Of a stretch of 64,000 nucleotides of DNA, positions 16,988 through 26,410 are shown piece after piece. The position numbers and the translations under genes are program-made. How positions within the stretch are numbered: the first letter of the stretch is position 1; the number at the start of each line of letters is the position of its first letter. Source of the DNA: Sphingomonadales bacterium (GTDB lineage: Bacteria; Pseudomonadota; Alphaproteobacteria; Sphingomonadales; Sphingomonadaceae); contig JAIYAY010000014.1 in the NCBI GenBank assembly GCA_027488785.1, positions 1 through 64,000 of the forward strand. The letters are read 5' to 3'. Under the pieces are notes generated by a model, which worked only from the letters and a program-made list of their open reading frames with translations, made no database searches and was not told where the DNA came from.

Positions 16988-18501
16988 TCGTGTGTCTTGC
17001 GGAACAGGACCCGGTCTTCGGGGCCAAAGCCCCAGCGCCAGATAATCCATCCATAAAGGCCGAGAATGGCGGGAATACCAATTGTAAGCTCGACCCATTC
17101 AAAGCGCGCGGGCACGCTGACGATTATGAAGCCAAGTAATGCAGCCGCCGCGACGGCAAGAAGCAGCGTCCAGCGCCAGACCCGAATATTCTGCCCAAGT
17201 AAATGCGACAGAAACCGGGATTTGATGAGCGACCCGATACCCAGTGAGATCGTCAGGCCGCACGCTACCGCCGCCGCCTGATATAGGCCTATATGTTCTG
17301 GCTTAATGGGCAAATCTTCCACGAGGATGATGAGGCCCACACTCACTATGGCTTGTACCATGAGCATGCCGAGCGAGATCAAAAGATTTCGGTGGCGTGC
17401 CATGTATACTAAGGCGGATTCGCTCACCACGGCGTTGGCTGCGGCAACTTCTGCTACGAGCAAAAAGGCAAGCGCTAGAGCGCCGCCAACAAATTGAGGA
17501 CCCACCAGTCCCATCACGGCTTCGCCCGGGATACCAAGCGCCAATGCAATTCCAGCTTGCGCCGCAATGATCCAGAAGCCGACTTGGCCTACTTGCTTGG
17601 CGATTTCCGCGTAGTTTTGCGTCTGCAAATTGCGGGTAATGACTGGCCCCAAAATTGGGTCGAAACTGGTTTTCAACTTCTGCGGCAAGCTCGCGACTTG
17701 TTGCGCGACATAATAGATCCCGACCACCGTTGGCGAAGCGAACAGGCCCAATATGGCGAGGTCAAGCCGCCGGCTGCCCCATTCGGCCGCATCCGCAGCA
17801 GCGAGCGGCAGGTTGCGCCGGGCAATGCCAAAGGAACGCGTCACGTTCGGGCGCCAACCTCGCGGAAGACCATAGCTACGCCACAAGGGCCATAGCGCAC
17901 AGACCAGGGCCGCCGCCAAAGAGGCGACATAGGCCAAGATCAGGCCATCGCGGGCGGAATAGAAATAAAATACGCCCGCAGCGATGCTAATTGTCCAAGG
18001 TTCGACAATGGCGCGTGCGCGAACGGTGGAGAGGATGTCAAATTTATAGGCGAGCGCCGACAGGGCAATGTCCGTCGCCACAATCGCAAAAATCGCCAAC
18101 GGCAAGAAGCGATCTAGCCCGTTGATACCGCTATTGGGAAACATGAACTGGGGCAACGCGATCAGAAACGCAGCGCCCAGCGCCGAAGCAACCAACGCGG
18201 CGAGCAAGCAATCCGCGATGATATGGGCGTGTGGCTGATCTTCCTTAGACAAGAGCTCTGCAAGACCCCGACGTAGGCCAAGCGACCCAATCTGGGCTGC
18301 AAATTCAACGATCAGAATTGCATAAGCAAAACGACCAAGTGCCTCGGGGCCATAAAGCCGCCCTGCGATGAATAGGAACGGGATACGCGCCGCCAGCCGC
18401 AGCAAAAATCCAAAGACATTGGTGCGGCCGCCTTTGGCGAGCGCTTGGATGTCTTCTTCATCGGTTCTAGCTGTGGTCAAATGCGGTCCTTTGTGCGTCA
18501 A
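16984..18501 (-). CDS. Polysaccharide flippase-like membrane protein (Wzx/MOP superfamily)
   Basis: This 505-aa protein has about 12-14 transmembrane helices. The N-terminal block GFLLRLAARIPFLFIAGRLYGPEALGRFAYAI is typical of O-antigen/polysaccharide flippases of the MATE-like MOP superfamily. A central GSRRLDLAILGLFASPTVVGIYYVAQQV helix and EHIGLYQAAAVACG helix fit the second half. It probably moves lipid-linked saccharides across the inner membrane; the substrate is unknown. It is the last gene of tsaD-gpsA-flippase, 20 bp after gpsA. No glycosyltransferase genes are nearby, which is unusual for a dedicated Wzx. Confidence 0.83.
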   Translation of the reverse strand: MTHKGPHLTTARTDEEDIQALAKGGRTNVFGFLLRLAARIPFLFIAGRLYGPEALGRFAYAILIVEFAAQIGSLGLRRGLAELLSKEDQPHAHIIADCLLAALVASALGAAFLIALPQFMFPNSGINGLDRFLPLAIFAIVATDIALSALAYKFDILSTVRARAIVEPWTISIAAGVFYFYSARDGLILAYVASLAAALVCALWPLWRSYGLPRGWRPNVTRSFGIARRNLPLAAADAAEWGSRRLDLAILGLFASPTVVGIYYVAQQVASLPQKLKTSFDPILGPVITRNLQTQNYAEIAKQVGQVGFWIIAAQAGIALALGIPGEAVMGLVGPQFVGGALALAFLLVAEVAAANAVVSESALVYMARHRNLLISLGMLMVQAIVSVGLIILVEDLPIKPEHIGLYQAAAVACGLTISLGIGSLIKSRFLSHLLGQNIRVWRWTLLLAVAAAALLGFIIVSVPARFEWVELTIGIPAILGLYGWIIWRWGFGPEDRVLFRKTHD

Positions 18502-18521
18502 CTAGCGGATTCAGGCCGCAG

Positions 18522-19517
18522 TTACCAGCTTTCGGACTTAAGAGGACGGGCCAATAAGTCGGTCACGACGGCTTCCACCGTGGTCGCGCCATTGAGCAAC
18601 GCGCAAACGGCTGAAACTATGGGCATTTCGACAGACAGCGCGGTCGCCGACTTCAATAGCACTGGTGCTGTAAAGGCGCCCTCGGCAATGGTCTTGCGGT
18701 CGGCGAGCAGACTTTCCGCTGTTTGTCCTTGCCCAAGACCTTGGCCCAAGGAAAAGTTTCGCGAGTTTTCAGAACTGCACGTCAGCACCAAATCGCCGAG
18801 CCCTGATAGCCCAGCAAGTGTTTCTGCTTTCGCGCCGCGTACGAGGCCATAACGTTGCATTTCGGCAAAGCCGCGCGCGATTAAAGCGGCGCGAGCATTC
18901 AGGCCAAGCCCAGCGCCGTCGACCACGCCACAGGCAATAGCGAGAACATTTTTGACAGCGCCGCCAATTTCCGCGCCAACGACGTCGTCGGTCCAATAAG
19001 GGCGGAAAGAAGGGGTGGCGACACGGTGCATCAGTTCCGAACCCAAAGCTGGGCTTGCGCTCGCAAGCGTCACAGCGGTTGGCTTTCCAGCCGCGACCTC
19101 ATGCGCAAATGTAGGGCCGGAAAGCACTGCCAAAGGATTGTGCGGACACACGTGTGCTGCGACGTCGGACAGCAGCATTTGCGTGTCGGCCTCAATCCCC
19201 TTGGCACAGAGGATCAATGGCGCTTGTGTGTCGGGAAGTGCGGATAAAGTCTTGCGTACATGCTGCGCAGGCGTGACGATCAAAAGTGCTTGGCATTCAC
19301 CCATGCGCGCAAGGTCGGCGGTAGCTTCAATCTTGGGCGACAGCGGCGTTCCGGCTAGAAACAAGCTGTTCTCGTGCTGAGCGTTCACACTGCGGACAAC
19401 GTCTTCTTCGCGGGCCCACAGCAAGACAGCATCATGGACTTGCGCCATCACGGCCGCGAGTGCAGTGCCCCAGGCGCCTCCGCCGATAATACCGATAGGA
19501 TATCTGCCTGCACTCAC
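18522..19517 (-). CDS. gpsA: NAD(P)H-dependent glycerol-3-phosphate dehydrogenase
   Basis: This 331-aa enzyme makes sn-glycerol 3-phosphate from dihydroxyacetone phosphate for phospholipid synthesis. The N-terminal Rossmann motif is [17 protein letters not shown]. Substrate and catalytic regions include [26 protein letters not shown], and [28 protein letters not shown] containing the catalytic Lys, then [12 protein letters not shown]. It overlaps tsaD by 4 nt (ATGA at 19514-19517), as often seen in alphaproteobacteria. Confidence 0.96.
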   Translation of the reverse strand: MSAGRYPIGIIGGGAWGTALAAVMAQVHDAVLLWAREEDVVRSVNAQHENSLFLAGTPLSPKIEATADLARMGECQALLIVTPAQHVRKTLSALPDTQAPLILCAKGIEADTQMLLSDVAAHVCPHNPLAVLSGPTFAHEVAAGKPTAVTLASASPALGSELMHRVATPSFRPYWTDDVVGAEIGGAVKNVLAIACGVVDGAGLGLNARAALIARGFAEMQRYGLVRGAKAETLAGLSGLGDLVLTCSSENSRNFSLGQGLGQGQTAESLLADRKTIAEGAFTAPVLLKSATALSVEMPIVSAVCALLNGATTVEAVVTDLLARPLKSESW

Positions 19518-20548
19518 GCTTTGACGCCTGCGCCGCGGGCAGGTGCGGCATGCGGATCAAGCGGCCAACGGGGGCGCGCGACAAAGTCCAGCCCATCCGT
19601 GAGGCCCATGCCAAAACGCTCTGCACCGGCCCAGGCAATCATGACGCCATTGTCGGTACACAGCCACAAGGGCGGAGCGACAAAGCGCATCCCACGTTGC
19701 GCCGCGAGCTTTTCAAGCATCTCGCGGATTGGCACATTGGCCGCAACACCCCCAGCTACCACTAAGGCAGCCGGCGCATCTATGCGATTCAGCGTGTAAC
19801 TTATGCGGTCATAGAGGCAGTCGATGACCGCCAATTGAAACGACGCGGCGATGTCTTCGATCCTATACTGGCCCGATTCATGTGCGCGCAGGACGGCGCT
19901 TTTTAAGCCAGCAAAAGAGAAATGTGGTTCATCCGCACCTTTCAACGGCCTGGGCAAGGGCACGTTGTTGGCGTTACCGATGGCGGCGGCACGTTCTACT
20001 GCTGGCCCGCCGGGAAAGCCGAGACCCAAGATTTTTGCGGTTTTATCAAACGCCTCGCCCACGGCATCATCGATGGTGGTCGCCAGACGGTTATAATCGC
20101 CAACGCCGTTGACGCGCAGCAACTGACAATGGCCACCCGATACGAGCAACAGCAAATAGGGAAATTCCAGATCCGCATCGATGAGGCGCGGCGATAAGGC
20201 GTGGCCTTCCAGATGGTTGACGGCAATCAGCGGTTTTCCTGATGCCATGGCGAGTGCTTTTGCCGTGACCAGTCCAACCATCACGCCGCCAATAAGGCCA
20301 GGGCCAGCGGTTGCGGCAATGGCATCAACGTCGTTTAGGGTAAGTCCGGCATCGGCCAACGCCGTTTCGACCAAGGGCGTCATCAGTTCAGCATGCGCGC
20401 GGGCCGCGATTTCGGGTACGACGCCGCCAAAGGCGCGGTGATGGTCCTCTTGGCCGGCCAAGGCATGGCTGAGGATTGTCCGGTCGGACCGCACGATTGC
20501 GGCTGCGGTTTCGTCGCAGCTTGATTCAAGACCCAGGATGATTGCCAT
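19514..20548 (-). CDS. tsaD: tRNA N6-adenosine threonylcarbamoyltransferase
   Basis: This 344-aa enzyme transfers the threonylcarbamoyl group to A37 of ANN-decoding tRNAs. It has the ASKHA fold start [16 protein letters not shown], metal ligands H112 and H116 in [21 protein letters not shown], and the Asp-containing [13 protein letters not shown] and [12 protein letters not shown] motifs near the C-terminus. It is the first gene of the tsaD-gpsA-flippase unit and is divergent from hemC across only 42 bp, so the two promoters must be close or overlap. Confidence 0.97.
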   Translation of the reverse strand: MAIILGLESSCDETAAAIVRSDRTILSHALAGQEDHHRAFGGVVPEIAARAHAELMTPLVETALADAGLTLNDVDAIAATAGPGLIGGVMVGLVTAKALAMASGKPLIAVNHLEGHALSPRLIDADLEFPYLLLLVSGGHCQLLRVNGVGDYNRLATTIDDAVGEAFDKTAKILGLGFPGGPAVERAAAIGNANNVPLPRPLKGADEPHFSFAGLKSAVLRAHESGQYRIEDIAASFQLAVIDCLYDRISYTLNRIDAPAALVVAGGVAANVPIREMLEKLAAQRGMRFVAPPLWLCTDNGVMIAWAGAERFGMGLTDGLDFVARPRWPLDPHAAPARGAGVKA

Positions 20549-20590
20549 TGTGCTTTCCCATAGGTGGACGCGCCGCTATGAACAAGCCGC

Positions 20591-21526
20591 ATGACATGTC
20601 CAATATTCACCGCCGAGCGTCCTTTACGCATCGGAACCCGCCGTTCTCCGCTGGCTTTGGCTCAAGCTGAGATGACCATGGCGGCAATGAAGTTAGCGCA
20701 TAATTTGCCTGACGAAGCGGTGAAGCTTGTCCCGATGCTCGCGACAGGCGACAAAATTCAGGATCGGCCATTGGCGGATATTGGCGGGAAAGCGCTTTGG
20801 ACCAAGGAGTTGGAACGTGCGCTGATCGATGATCAGATTGATATCGCCGTCCATTCGATGAAAGACGTCGAAACATGGCGCCCCGACATTTTTGTTATTT
20901 CAGCTATGCTGCCACGCGCCGACGTCCATGATCGGTTGATTGGGGCTGCGTCCTTGGGTGATTTGAAGCAAGGCGCGCGTGTCGGCACGTCGAGCCCCAG
21001 GCGCGCGGCGCAGTTGCAACAGGTGCGGCCTGATTTGCAGATTGTGCCATTGCGGGGCAATGTAGAGACCCGGCTTGCGCATATTGAAGCGGGGGAAGCC
21101 GATGCCACTTTGCTCGCCGCTGCGGGACTTGACCGTTTGGGAATGGCCGACATGGGCGCTGAATTGTCGCTCGATGCGTTCTTGCCCGCTGCATCGCAAG
21201 GCGCCGTCGGCATTGATCGATTGGCCAGCCGCGCCGACCTGTTTCCCTTATTAGAGGCTATCAACGACGCCGATACATTTGTTGCGGTTAATGCCGAGCG
21301 TGCGTTTCTTGCCGCTGTCGGGGGCAATTGCCATTCGCCAGTTGCGGCTCTGGCATGCGTTGAAGGGGAGCAGATCAGACTGCGCGCCGAAATCTTCACC
21401 GCCAACGGCAGCGAACTGCAATCCGGCGAATGTCTCTATCCAATTGGCGGCAATGGCCCGGCGCAGCTTGCCCAAGAGCTGCTGGGCAAAGCGAGTGCCG
21501 ACCTGCGAAGCATTTTCGCATCGTGA
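20591..21526 (+). CDS. hemC: Porphobilinogen deaminase (hydroxymethylbilane synthase)
   Basis: This 311-aa enzyme polymerises four porphobilinogens into hydroxymethylbilane in haem/tetrapyrrole synthesis. Motifs: LRIGTRRSPLALAQA, ALWTKELERALIDDQIDIAVHSMKDVE containing the catalytic Asp, VGTSSPRRAAQL and PLRGNVETRL. The dipyrromethane-cofactor cysteine is Cys247 in GGNCHSPVAA. It overlaps hemD, starting the hemC-hemD-mitofilin-like operon. Confidence 0.96.
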   Translation: MTCPIFTAERPLRIGTRRSPLALAQAEMTMAAMKLAHNLPDEAVKLVPMLATGDKIQDRPLADIGGKALWTKELERALIDDQIDIAVHSMKDVETWRPDIFVISAMLPRADVHDRLIGAASLGDLKQGARVGTSSPRRAAQLQQVRPDLQIVPLRGNVETRLAHIEAGEADATLLAAAGLDRLGMADMGAELSLDAFLPAASQGAVGIDRLASRADLFPLLEAINDADTFVAVNAERAFLAAVGGNCHSPVAALACVEGEQIRLRAEIFTANGSELQSGECLYPIGGNGPAQLAQELLGKASADLRSIFAS

Positions 21527-22248
21527 AGCTGTTGATTATCCGTCCGCAACCGGGAGCCGATGCGACGGCGCATCGGCTGCGCGCGGCGGGGCATGAGCCC
21601 ATTCTCATGCCGTTATTTTCTATCGAACACCTAGCCATGCAGCGCCTATCAGCAGATGGTTATGATGCTATATTGCTGACCAGCGGCAATGCCGCGCGCG
21701 CGACAGTAGAATTTTTGACGCATAACTCTGCTACGCCAGTTTATGCCGTGGGCAGGGCCACCGCCAGCGCACTGCATGTATTGTCGGTGCCCGTTGCTAA
21801 AACCGGGTCCGAAGGTGTTGAGGCGCTGGTGCGGGTGGCAGTCGCCGACGGTCATCAACGCCTGTTATGGCTGGCAGGTGAAGATCATAGCCCTATTCCG
21901 CACATCGATGGTGTCCGTATCGACATTGAAATCGTTTACCGAAGCGCCACGGTCAGCACGCCGGACAACTTTGTGCGTCATGTAACCGAAAGCGATGTCG
22001 TGATCTTACATTCGTCGCGTGCCGCTCGGCATTTTGCGGACCTTTGTGTTACAATGAACATCCTGCGCGCCGATGTCACACTCGCGACATTTTCCAGCGC
22101 GATTGCCAAGGCGGCAGGGGAGAATTGGGCGGCAATGATTATAGCCGACGCGCCCAATGATGCTGCACTGTTGAAAGCTATCCAAGCACAGTTTACACCC
22201 ACGCATTGCCAAGACGAACGCGGCGCAGCTATTGAAGGACTGATATGA
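21523..22248 (+). CDS. hemD: Uroporphyrinogen-III synthase
   Basis: This 241-aa enzyme cyclises hydroxymethylbilane with D-ring inversion. The start is taken as the GTG at 21523, which overlaps the hemC TGA in a GTGA; an upstream in-frame ATG at 21430 lies deep inside hemC. Although HemD diverges greatly, the fold marks are visible: VKLLIIRPQPGADATAHRLRAAGHEPILMPLF, AILLTSGNAAR, VYAVGRATASAL, and VVILHSSRAARHFADL. Position directly after hemC supports the call. Confidence 0.92.
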   Translation: MKLLIIRPQPGADATAHRLRAAGHEPILMPLFSIEHLAMQRLSADGYDAILLTSGNAARATVEFLTHNSATPVYAVGRATASALHVLSVPVAKTGSEGVEALVRVAVADGHQRLLWLAGEDHSPIPHIDGVRIDIEIVYRSATVSTPDNFVRHVTESDVVILHSSRAARHFADLCVTMNILRADVTLATFSSAIAKAAGENWAAMIIADAPNDAALLKAIQAQFTPTHCQDERGAAIEGLI

Positions 22249-23093
22249 GCGATTATTCATCGGCACAGTCCGCCATGCGTGGCGGGATGAAATTCAAGCA
22301 TTTCATGCTTCTTCTTTTGGTCGCCTTTACCGGCGGCGGGGCGGCGACATGGTGGCTGGCGGATAGCTTCGGTATTCTCGCGCCGTCAGCGCAAGAAACG
22401 GCGGACGCAGAAAACGCGGCCTCGCCTTTGTCTTCAGGCAAACTTGCGCCCGCAATTTTGCCGGCTGCTGACACAACGGCACAGGTCGAAGGGCAAGTGG
22501 TTCCGGTTTATGTAGCCGATCCGGCGATATCGGGCGACGCCGTGCGTGGGGAAGGGCTGCTGCTGACCTTTGCTGTGCGCCGAACGCTCGATAATGGCGC
22601 ACCCTTGGGATATTTGGCGGAACAGCTCCGGCTTCGTTTTGGCGCAACCCAGCCGCAGGCCGTTGCGACCATTGTGTCCGCAGCGCAAGCGCCCGTCACC
22701 CTCGATGCACTGCAGACAGAGCTCAGCAGACTAGCGCCTATATTGGTCTCCGGTAATCGCGAGAGCGGCGCCTGGGAAACCGTAAAAGGGGAGCTATCGC
22801 AGCTTTTTGTGCTTCGCATGGATGACGCGCCGATGCGTTCCCCGGAACAGCGCCTGATCCGCGCGCAAGCGTTTGTTGAGGCGGGGAATATATCGGCGGC
22901 TATGTTGGAGGTTGCCGTGATGCCGGGTGCGTCTGCGGCCCAGTCTTGGATGGTGCGCGCAAAACGCTATGCCGATGCCCGTAAGGCGCTTGATCGTTTA
23001 GAACAAATGGCCTTGATCCGGCCTGTGGTCATACCAGTAACGGTGTCATCACCCGCGCAGGCACCTGCTGCCGAGGTTTCCGCAACGCCGTAA
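22245..23093 (+). CDS. Mitofilin (Mic60)-like inner-membrane protein, short form
   Basis: This 282-aa protein overlaps hemD by 4 nt (ATGA). It has one membrane helix near the N-terminus (MLLLLVAFTGGGAATWWLA, about residues 24-43), a proline/alanine-rich periplasmic linker, and a helical C-terminus. The last part (RLIRAQAFVEAGNISAAMLEVAVMPG, then SWMVRAKRYADARKALDRLE) resembles the C-terminal mitofilin signature of alphaproteobacterial COG4223 proteins. Those proteins are encoded in hem clusters and are linked to intracytoplasmic membranes. The long coiled coil of full-size homologues is largely absent here. Family assignment rests on topology, C-terminus and position. Confidence 0.65.
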   Translation: MSDYSSAQSAMRGGMKFKHFMLLLLVAFTGGGAATWWLADSFGILAPSAQETADAENAASPLSSGKLAPAILPAADTTAQVEGQVVPVYVADPAISGDAVRGEGLLLTFAVRRTLDNGAPLGYLAEQLRLRFGATQPQAVATIVSAAQAPVTLDALQTELSRLAPILVSGNRESGAWETVKGELSQLFVLRMDDAPMRSPEQRLIRAQAFVEAGNISAAMLEVAVMPGASAAQSWMVRAKRYADARKALDRLEQMALIRPVVIPVTVSSPAQAPAAEVSATP

Positions 23094-23159
23094 CACGCAT
23101 CCGTTCGGCACGCGTGCAGGCGGTCCATTTTGGGGTTAAGGGTGGATTACCTGTCCCAC

Positions 23160-24080
23160 TCATTTCGCCTTGGGGCGAATGGGCACCGGAATATTACAAA
23201 TATCCGCGCCGCCCGCTGGTATATTGAAAAACGGATCACGCCGGTTCGCCCGCGCTTCGGCATAAGCTGCAAAGCTTTCGCTACCTGTGTCCAGATATTC
23301 AAAGGCCGGTACGTCCCGCGCCGTATCACCTAGCCGTACCGATAGGATCGGCACGCGGTCCTCTTCCTTTTCGTAAAAGCCCAGCGCACCCTTGCCGCGC
23401 GGCAGGCTCGACAGATGCTCAATGCCTTCAATCACGCGGCCAACCAACGCGATATTGCGGTCAAGGTGGCGCGGGGCGTGACCGATGACGGCGTAGAGTT
23501 CAGCGCCTGTGCCCGTGTCCGGCGAGAGGTTCCGGCCAACGCCGACCATGCCGTAGCAGTGGATTGGCCAAAGCCCTTCGCGGCCTTGTGCGAGTGGCCA
23601 ACCCACATAGAATCCATGGGCCCCCGCATAGGCATCGGGCCTTCCATCTGCCCGAGCGAAAATCCAGTCCTTAGATGGCCAATCAGGCGTGACGTAATCC
23701 TTCGCTTCCATGGTTGCCAAACCTTCAGGCAAAGCCTTCTTCTCGGTCGCATCACCCCATTGCACGACATAATTGTCCTGCACACGGTTGATGCTCGTGC
23801 CATCCCACCAATTGGCCGCCGCCAACTTGCGGATATTGCCGATCCAGCCTTGGCTGAAGGGCGCGGGCATTAGCTGGATCACCACGCGGCGTGGCTTGCC
23901 TTTCGAATCGGGCGCGAGGTCCATGACCAAAAGGTCCGACGATTCAATGGCCACCCATTCGTCTGATTTGGCCGAAGCCACAATTTCCGACGGCGCAGGA
24001 AAAGTTTTCGCGTCCTGCGCCAAAAGCGGGAGTGGCGCGCAAAAAGCGGCTATGGCGATCAAAGGCAGATATCTTTTCAT
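23160..24080 (-). CDS. Cyclophilin-type peptidyl-prolyl cis-trans isomerase, exported
   Basis: This is about 306 aa from the Met at 24080; a Met at 24089 is an alternative. A signal peptide, LPLIAIAAFCAPLPLLAQ, targets the periplasm. Cyclophilin-like pieces are present: INRVQDNYVVQWGD, GMVGVGRNLSPDTGTGAELYAVIGHAPRHLDRNIALVGRVIEGIEHL, and a late beta strand. The domain is interrupted by a long insert (about residues 120-170), as in the larger bacterial PpiA-like proteins. It should assist folding of periplasmic or outer-membrane proteins. Confidence 0.85.
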   Translation of the reverse strand: MKRYLPLIAIAAFCAPLPLLAQDAKTFPAPSEIVASAKSDEWVAIESSDLLVMDLAPDSKGKPRRVVIQLMPAPFSQGWIGNIRKLAAANWWDGTSINRVQDNYVVQWGDATEKKALPEGLATMEAKDYVTPDWPSKDWIFARADGRPDAYAGAHGFYVGWPLAQGREGLWPIHCYGMVGVGRNLSPDTGTGAELYAVIGHAPRHLDRNIALVGRVIEGIEHLSSLPRGKGALGFYEKEEDRVPILSVRLGDTARDVPAFEYLDTGSESFAAYAEARANRRDPFFNIPAGGADICNIPVPIRPKAK

Positions 24081-24159
24081 CTGATGCATTATGGCAAATC
24101 ACTGTGCCTTGCGAAAGCGCAAAGGAGCGGCTAGGGGCGTGCGTCCCCAAGGGGAATGC

Positions 24160-24249
24160 GGAGACGTGGCCGAGTGGTCGAAGGCGCACGCCTGGAAAGT
24201 GTGTATAGGGGTGACTCTATCGTGGGTTCGAATCCCACCGTCTCCGCCA
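24160..24249 (+). tRNA. tRNA-Ser (anticodon GGA)
   Basis: A complete class II tRNA: acceptor GGAGACG (24160-24166) pairs with CGTCTCC (24239-24245), then discriminator G and an encoded CCA (24247-24249). The anticodon stem CACGC/GTGTG surrounds loop CTGGAAA with anticodon GGA, reading UCC/UCU. A long variable arm (AGGGGTGACTCT region) and the TPsiC arm GTGGGTTCGAATCCCAC confirm serine type. The stop codon of the convergent TonB receptor gene starts at the very next base. Confidence 0.98.
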
Positions 24250-26262
24250 CTATTTCATTGTGAATTTCAGCCCAATCCAAAAGATACGCGGCGTGCCAAG
24301 GTCGATGGAACTATCCACCTTGCGGGTTACCACCGCCTCGTTCAGGATATTTTCGACGCGGCCGGTCAAGGCGATCTGACGCGTTATCGGGACTTGCGCA
24401 AAGCCGTCAAATGTCAACGCGGAGGGCAAGATGTTGCTTTCCAGATCATCTTCAAACTGTGCGCCGACATATCGAGCAGTTGCAGAGAACACCGCCCTGG
24501 CATCGGGTGTCCAACGCACGGTTGCGTTGGCGGTGTGACGCGGGCTTTGTGCGGGGGACAGGCCGTTGAGTGCAAACGCGCTGCCGGACGCGCGAACTTT
24601 GCTATCGCTATATGCGTAAGAGCCCGAAAGCGCGACTTGGCCCAAAACGGCTTCGCCCGACAGTTCAAGCCCCTTGGCCACGACAGCATCCACATTGCCG
24701 CGCTGACGCAGATTGGGGCCAATGGTGATATTGGCGATGGCATCGTTCAGCCGGTTGTAAAATACTGTCGCGCCAAAGGAGATACCATTGGTTGGACGAA
24801 GATCAAAGCCCGCCTCAACGCCGCGCAGTTGCTCTACTGCCAATGCGGCATTGGCGCGGGTGGCGACAGGGAACACCGTGAAGGGTCGGTAAAGTTCGTT
24901 CAAGGTTGGCAATCGGAACCCGGTGTACGCGGCCGCGCGCAAGGCAAAGTTATCGCGTGTCGCGAAAAGCGCGCCGACCCGTGCACTGGTTTCCCAGCTT
25001 GCCCGGTCGGGAAAATTGTCGTCGCGCACGACCGTGCCATTCGCGCTGCGCTCAGCAAAAAAGCCGTTGCTTATTGTCCAGCGGTCGGCGCGCAGGCCAC
25101 CGGTCAGCGTTAAAGCGCCGAGGTTCCAGTCATTTTCCGCAAATACGCCAAAGGTCGCGGTGTTGCCTCCGGCATTACGGCGTGCGGTTACGAGCCCAGT
25201 GGCTTGGCTATACGCATCTTCAAACAATTCGCCTTCGGCCAAGCGGACATCTGCGCCAATGCGCAATGGGTGGGCGTTGCCGATCGGCGGGCGTATCTCG
25301 ATTTTGCCGCCAAGCCCCGTCGAGGGCGTATTGCGTTGGTCCAGCGTCTTGCGCAAGGACGTCGCGCTGATCACAATGTTGGTGAAATTGCGTGCCTGCA
25401 CATAAGCCAAGGCGTCGATTTGCCAGTGGCCTTGCGATACGATGCGGATGCTGGCGTCTTGCCCTTCGGAGCTGCTGTCCGCACCTGCAAATCGGAGCGT
25501 CCGATTATCTTCGAAGAGCAATCCGCGAAATTGCATCTCCACGCCGTCTGCCAAAGGCGCCACAGCGCGCAGGCCGGTGGACCAGCTATCATAAGCGGCG
25601 CGCGCGTCGCTTGGCTGCCGCGAGGCTGCGGGTGCGGTGAAGAAGCCATCGCCGCGGTCCCAGCGACCCGAAAGGCTTAAAAAGCCAGCGCCGAGATCGG
25701 TCGTGAGGCCCGCCGACAATTCGCGCGCATTGTCGCTGCCGTAAAAGGCCGAAAGAGAAGCATTGGCCAAGTCGTCGCGGGTAGCACTATTCAGTTCAAT
25801 CGTGCCCGCCACCGCGCCTGCGCCAAATGCGCCATTGCCGCCGCCGCGCGTCACGCGGACGGAAGACAGGCGTTCAGGGGTTATGGCGCTAAACGGGATA
25901 TAGCCGAAAAACGGGTCAGCTTGCGGCACACCGTCGAGTAATATGAGCGTCCGGCTCGACGCATTGCCGCCCAGCGCGCGCAGCGTCGCGCCCTGAGCCG
26001 ATGGGTTGGCCGAACGGCTGTCCGAACGCCGGAACTGCTGAAAGCCCGCGACATCGGCAAGGATGTTTTCGATGCGTCCCGATGCTTCGCTGGTCAGGCG
26101 CGCGCGGTCGATTTCAACCGAACCATAAGCGGGATCACTCTTGGCCTGATCAAGGCCCTTGCTAGTCACGACAATGATGGGCTCGGCGGCGTCTTGCGCA
26201 TAAGCGGGAGGTGCGCCGATGGCGATTGCCACGAAGGATGCACGGACCAAAAGGCTTATCAT
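24250..26262 (-). CDS. TonB-dependent outer-membrane receptor
   Basis: This is 670 aa from the Met at 26262, chosen because AGGAA lies about 7 nt upstream and a signal peptide follows ([15 protein letters not shown]); an earlier Met at 26313 is possible. The plug domain has [47 protein letters not shown] and [25 protein letters not shown]. The barrel ends with the phenylalanine-type signature [11 protein letters not shown]. It imports an unknown ligand (siderophore, cobalamin or other) using TonB energy. It stands alone, with no transporter genes beside it, and its stop abuts tRNA-Ser. Confidence 0.92.
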   Translation of the reverse strand: MISLLVRASFVAIAIGAPPAYAQDAAEPIIVVTSKGLDQAKSDPAYGSVEIDRARLTSEASGRIENILADVAGFQQFRRSDSRSANPSAQGATLRALGGNASSRTLILLDGVPQADPFFGYIPFSAITPERLSSVRVTRGGGNGAFGAGAVAGTIELNSATRDDLANASLSAFYGSDNARELSAGLTTDLGAGFLSLSGRWDRGDGFFTAPAASRQPSDARAAYDSWSTGLRAVAPLADGVEMQFRGLLFEDNRTLRFAGADSSSEGQDASIRIVSQGHWQIDALAYVQARNFTNIVISATSLRKTLDQRNTPSTGLGGKIEIRPPIGNAHPLRIGADVRLAEGELFEDAYSQATGLVTARRNAGGNTATFGVFAENDWNLGALTLTGGLRADRWTISNGFFAERSANGTVVRDDNFPDRASWETSARVGALFATRDNFALRAAAYTGFRLPTLNELYRPFTVFPVATRANAALAVEQLRGVEAGFDLRPTNGISFGATVFYNRLNDAIANITIGPNLRQRGNVDAVVAKGLELSGEAVLGQVALSGSYAYSDSKVRASGSAFALNGLSPAQSPRHTANATVRWTPDARAVFSATARYVGAQFEDDLESNILPSALTFDGFAQVPITRQIALTGRVENILNEAVVTRKVDSSIDLGTPRIFWIGLKFTMK

Positions 26263-26410
26263 AGGCGTTCCTGAAAAACATAAGAGAGAAATGGGGCGTG
26301 CGGCTTTGCGCATATATACATCGTCGCCGATTTTTGAATGCTAAGTACGCGATGGTTGCAATAATCTATTGATACGCGCATGGCACGCGAACGGAATCAG
26401 GAGAAGATAT

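Noticed and set aside
24091-25113. 340-aa plus-strand frame running through tRNA-Ser and opposite the TonB receptor
   Set aside because: It crosses a complete tRNA gene and is antisense to a clear receptor, so it is a shadow.
26263-26410. Possible cobalamin riboswitch upstream of the TonB receptor
   Set aside because: The 148-bp gap has no B12-box-like sequence and is too short for the usual fold.
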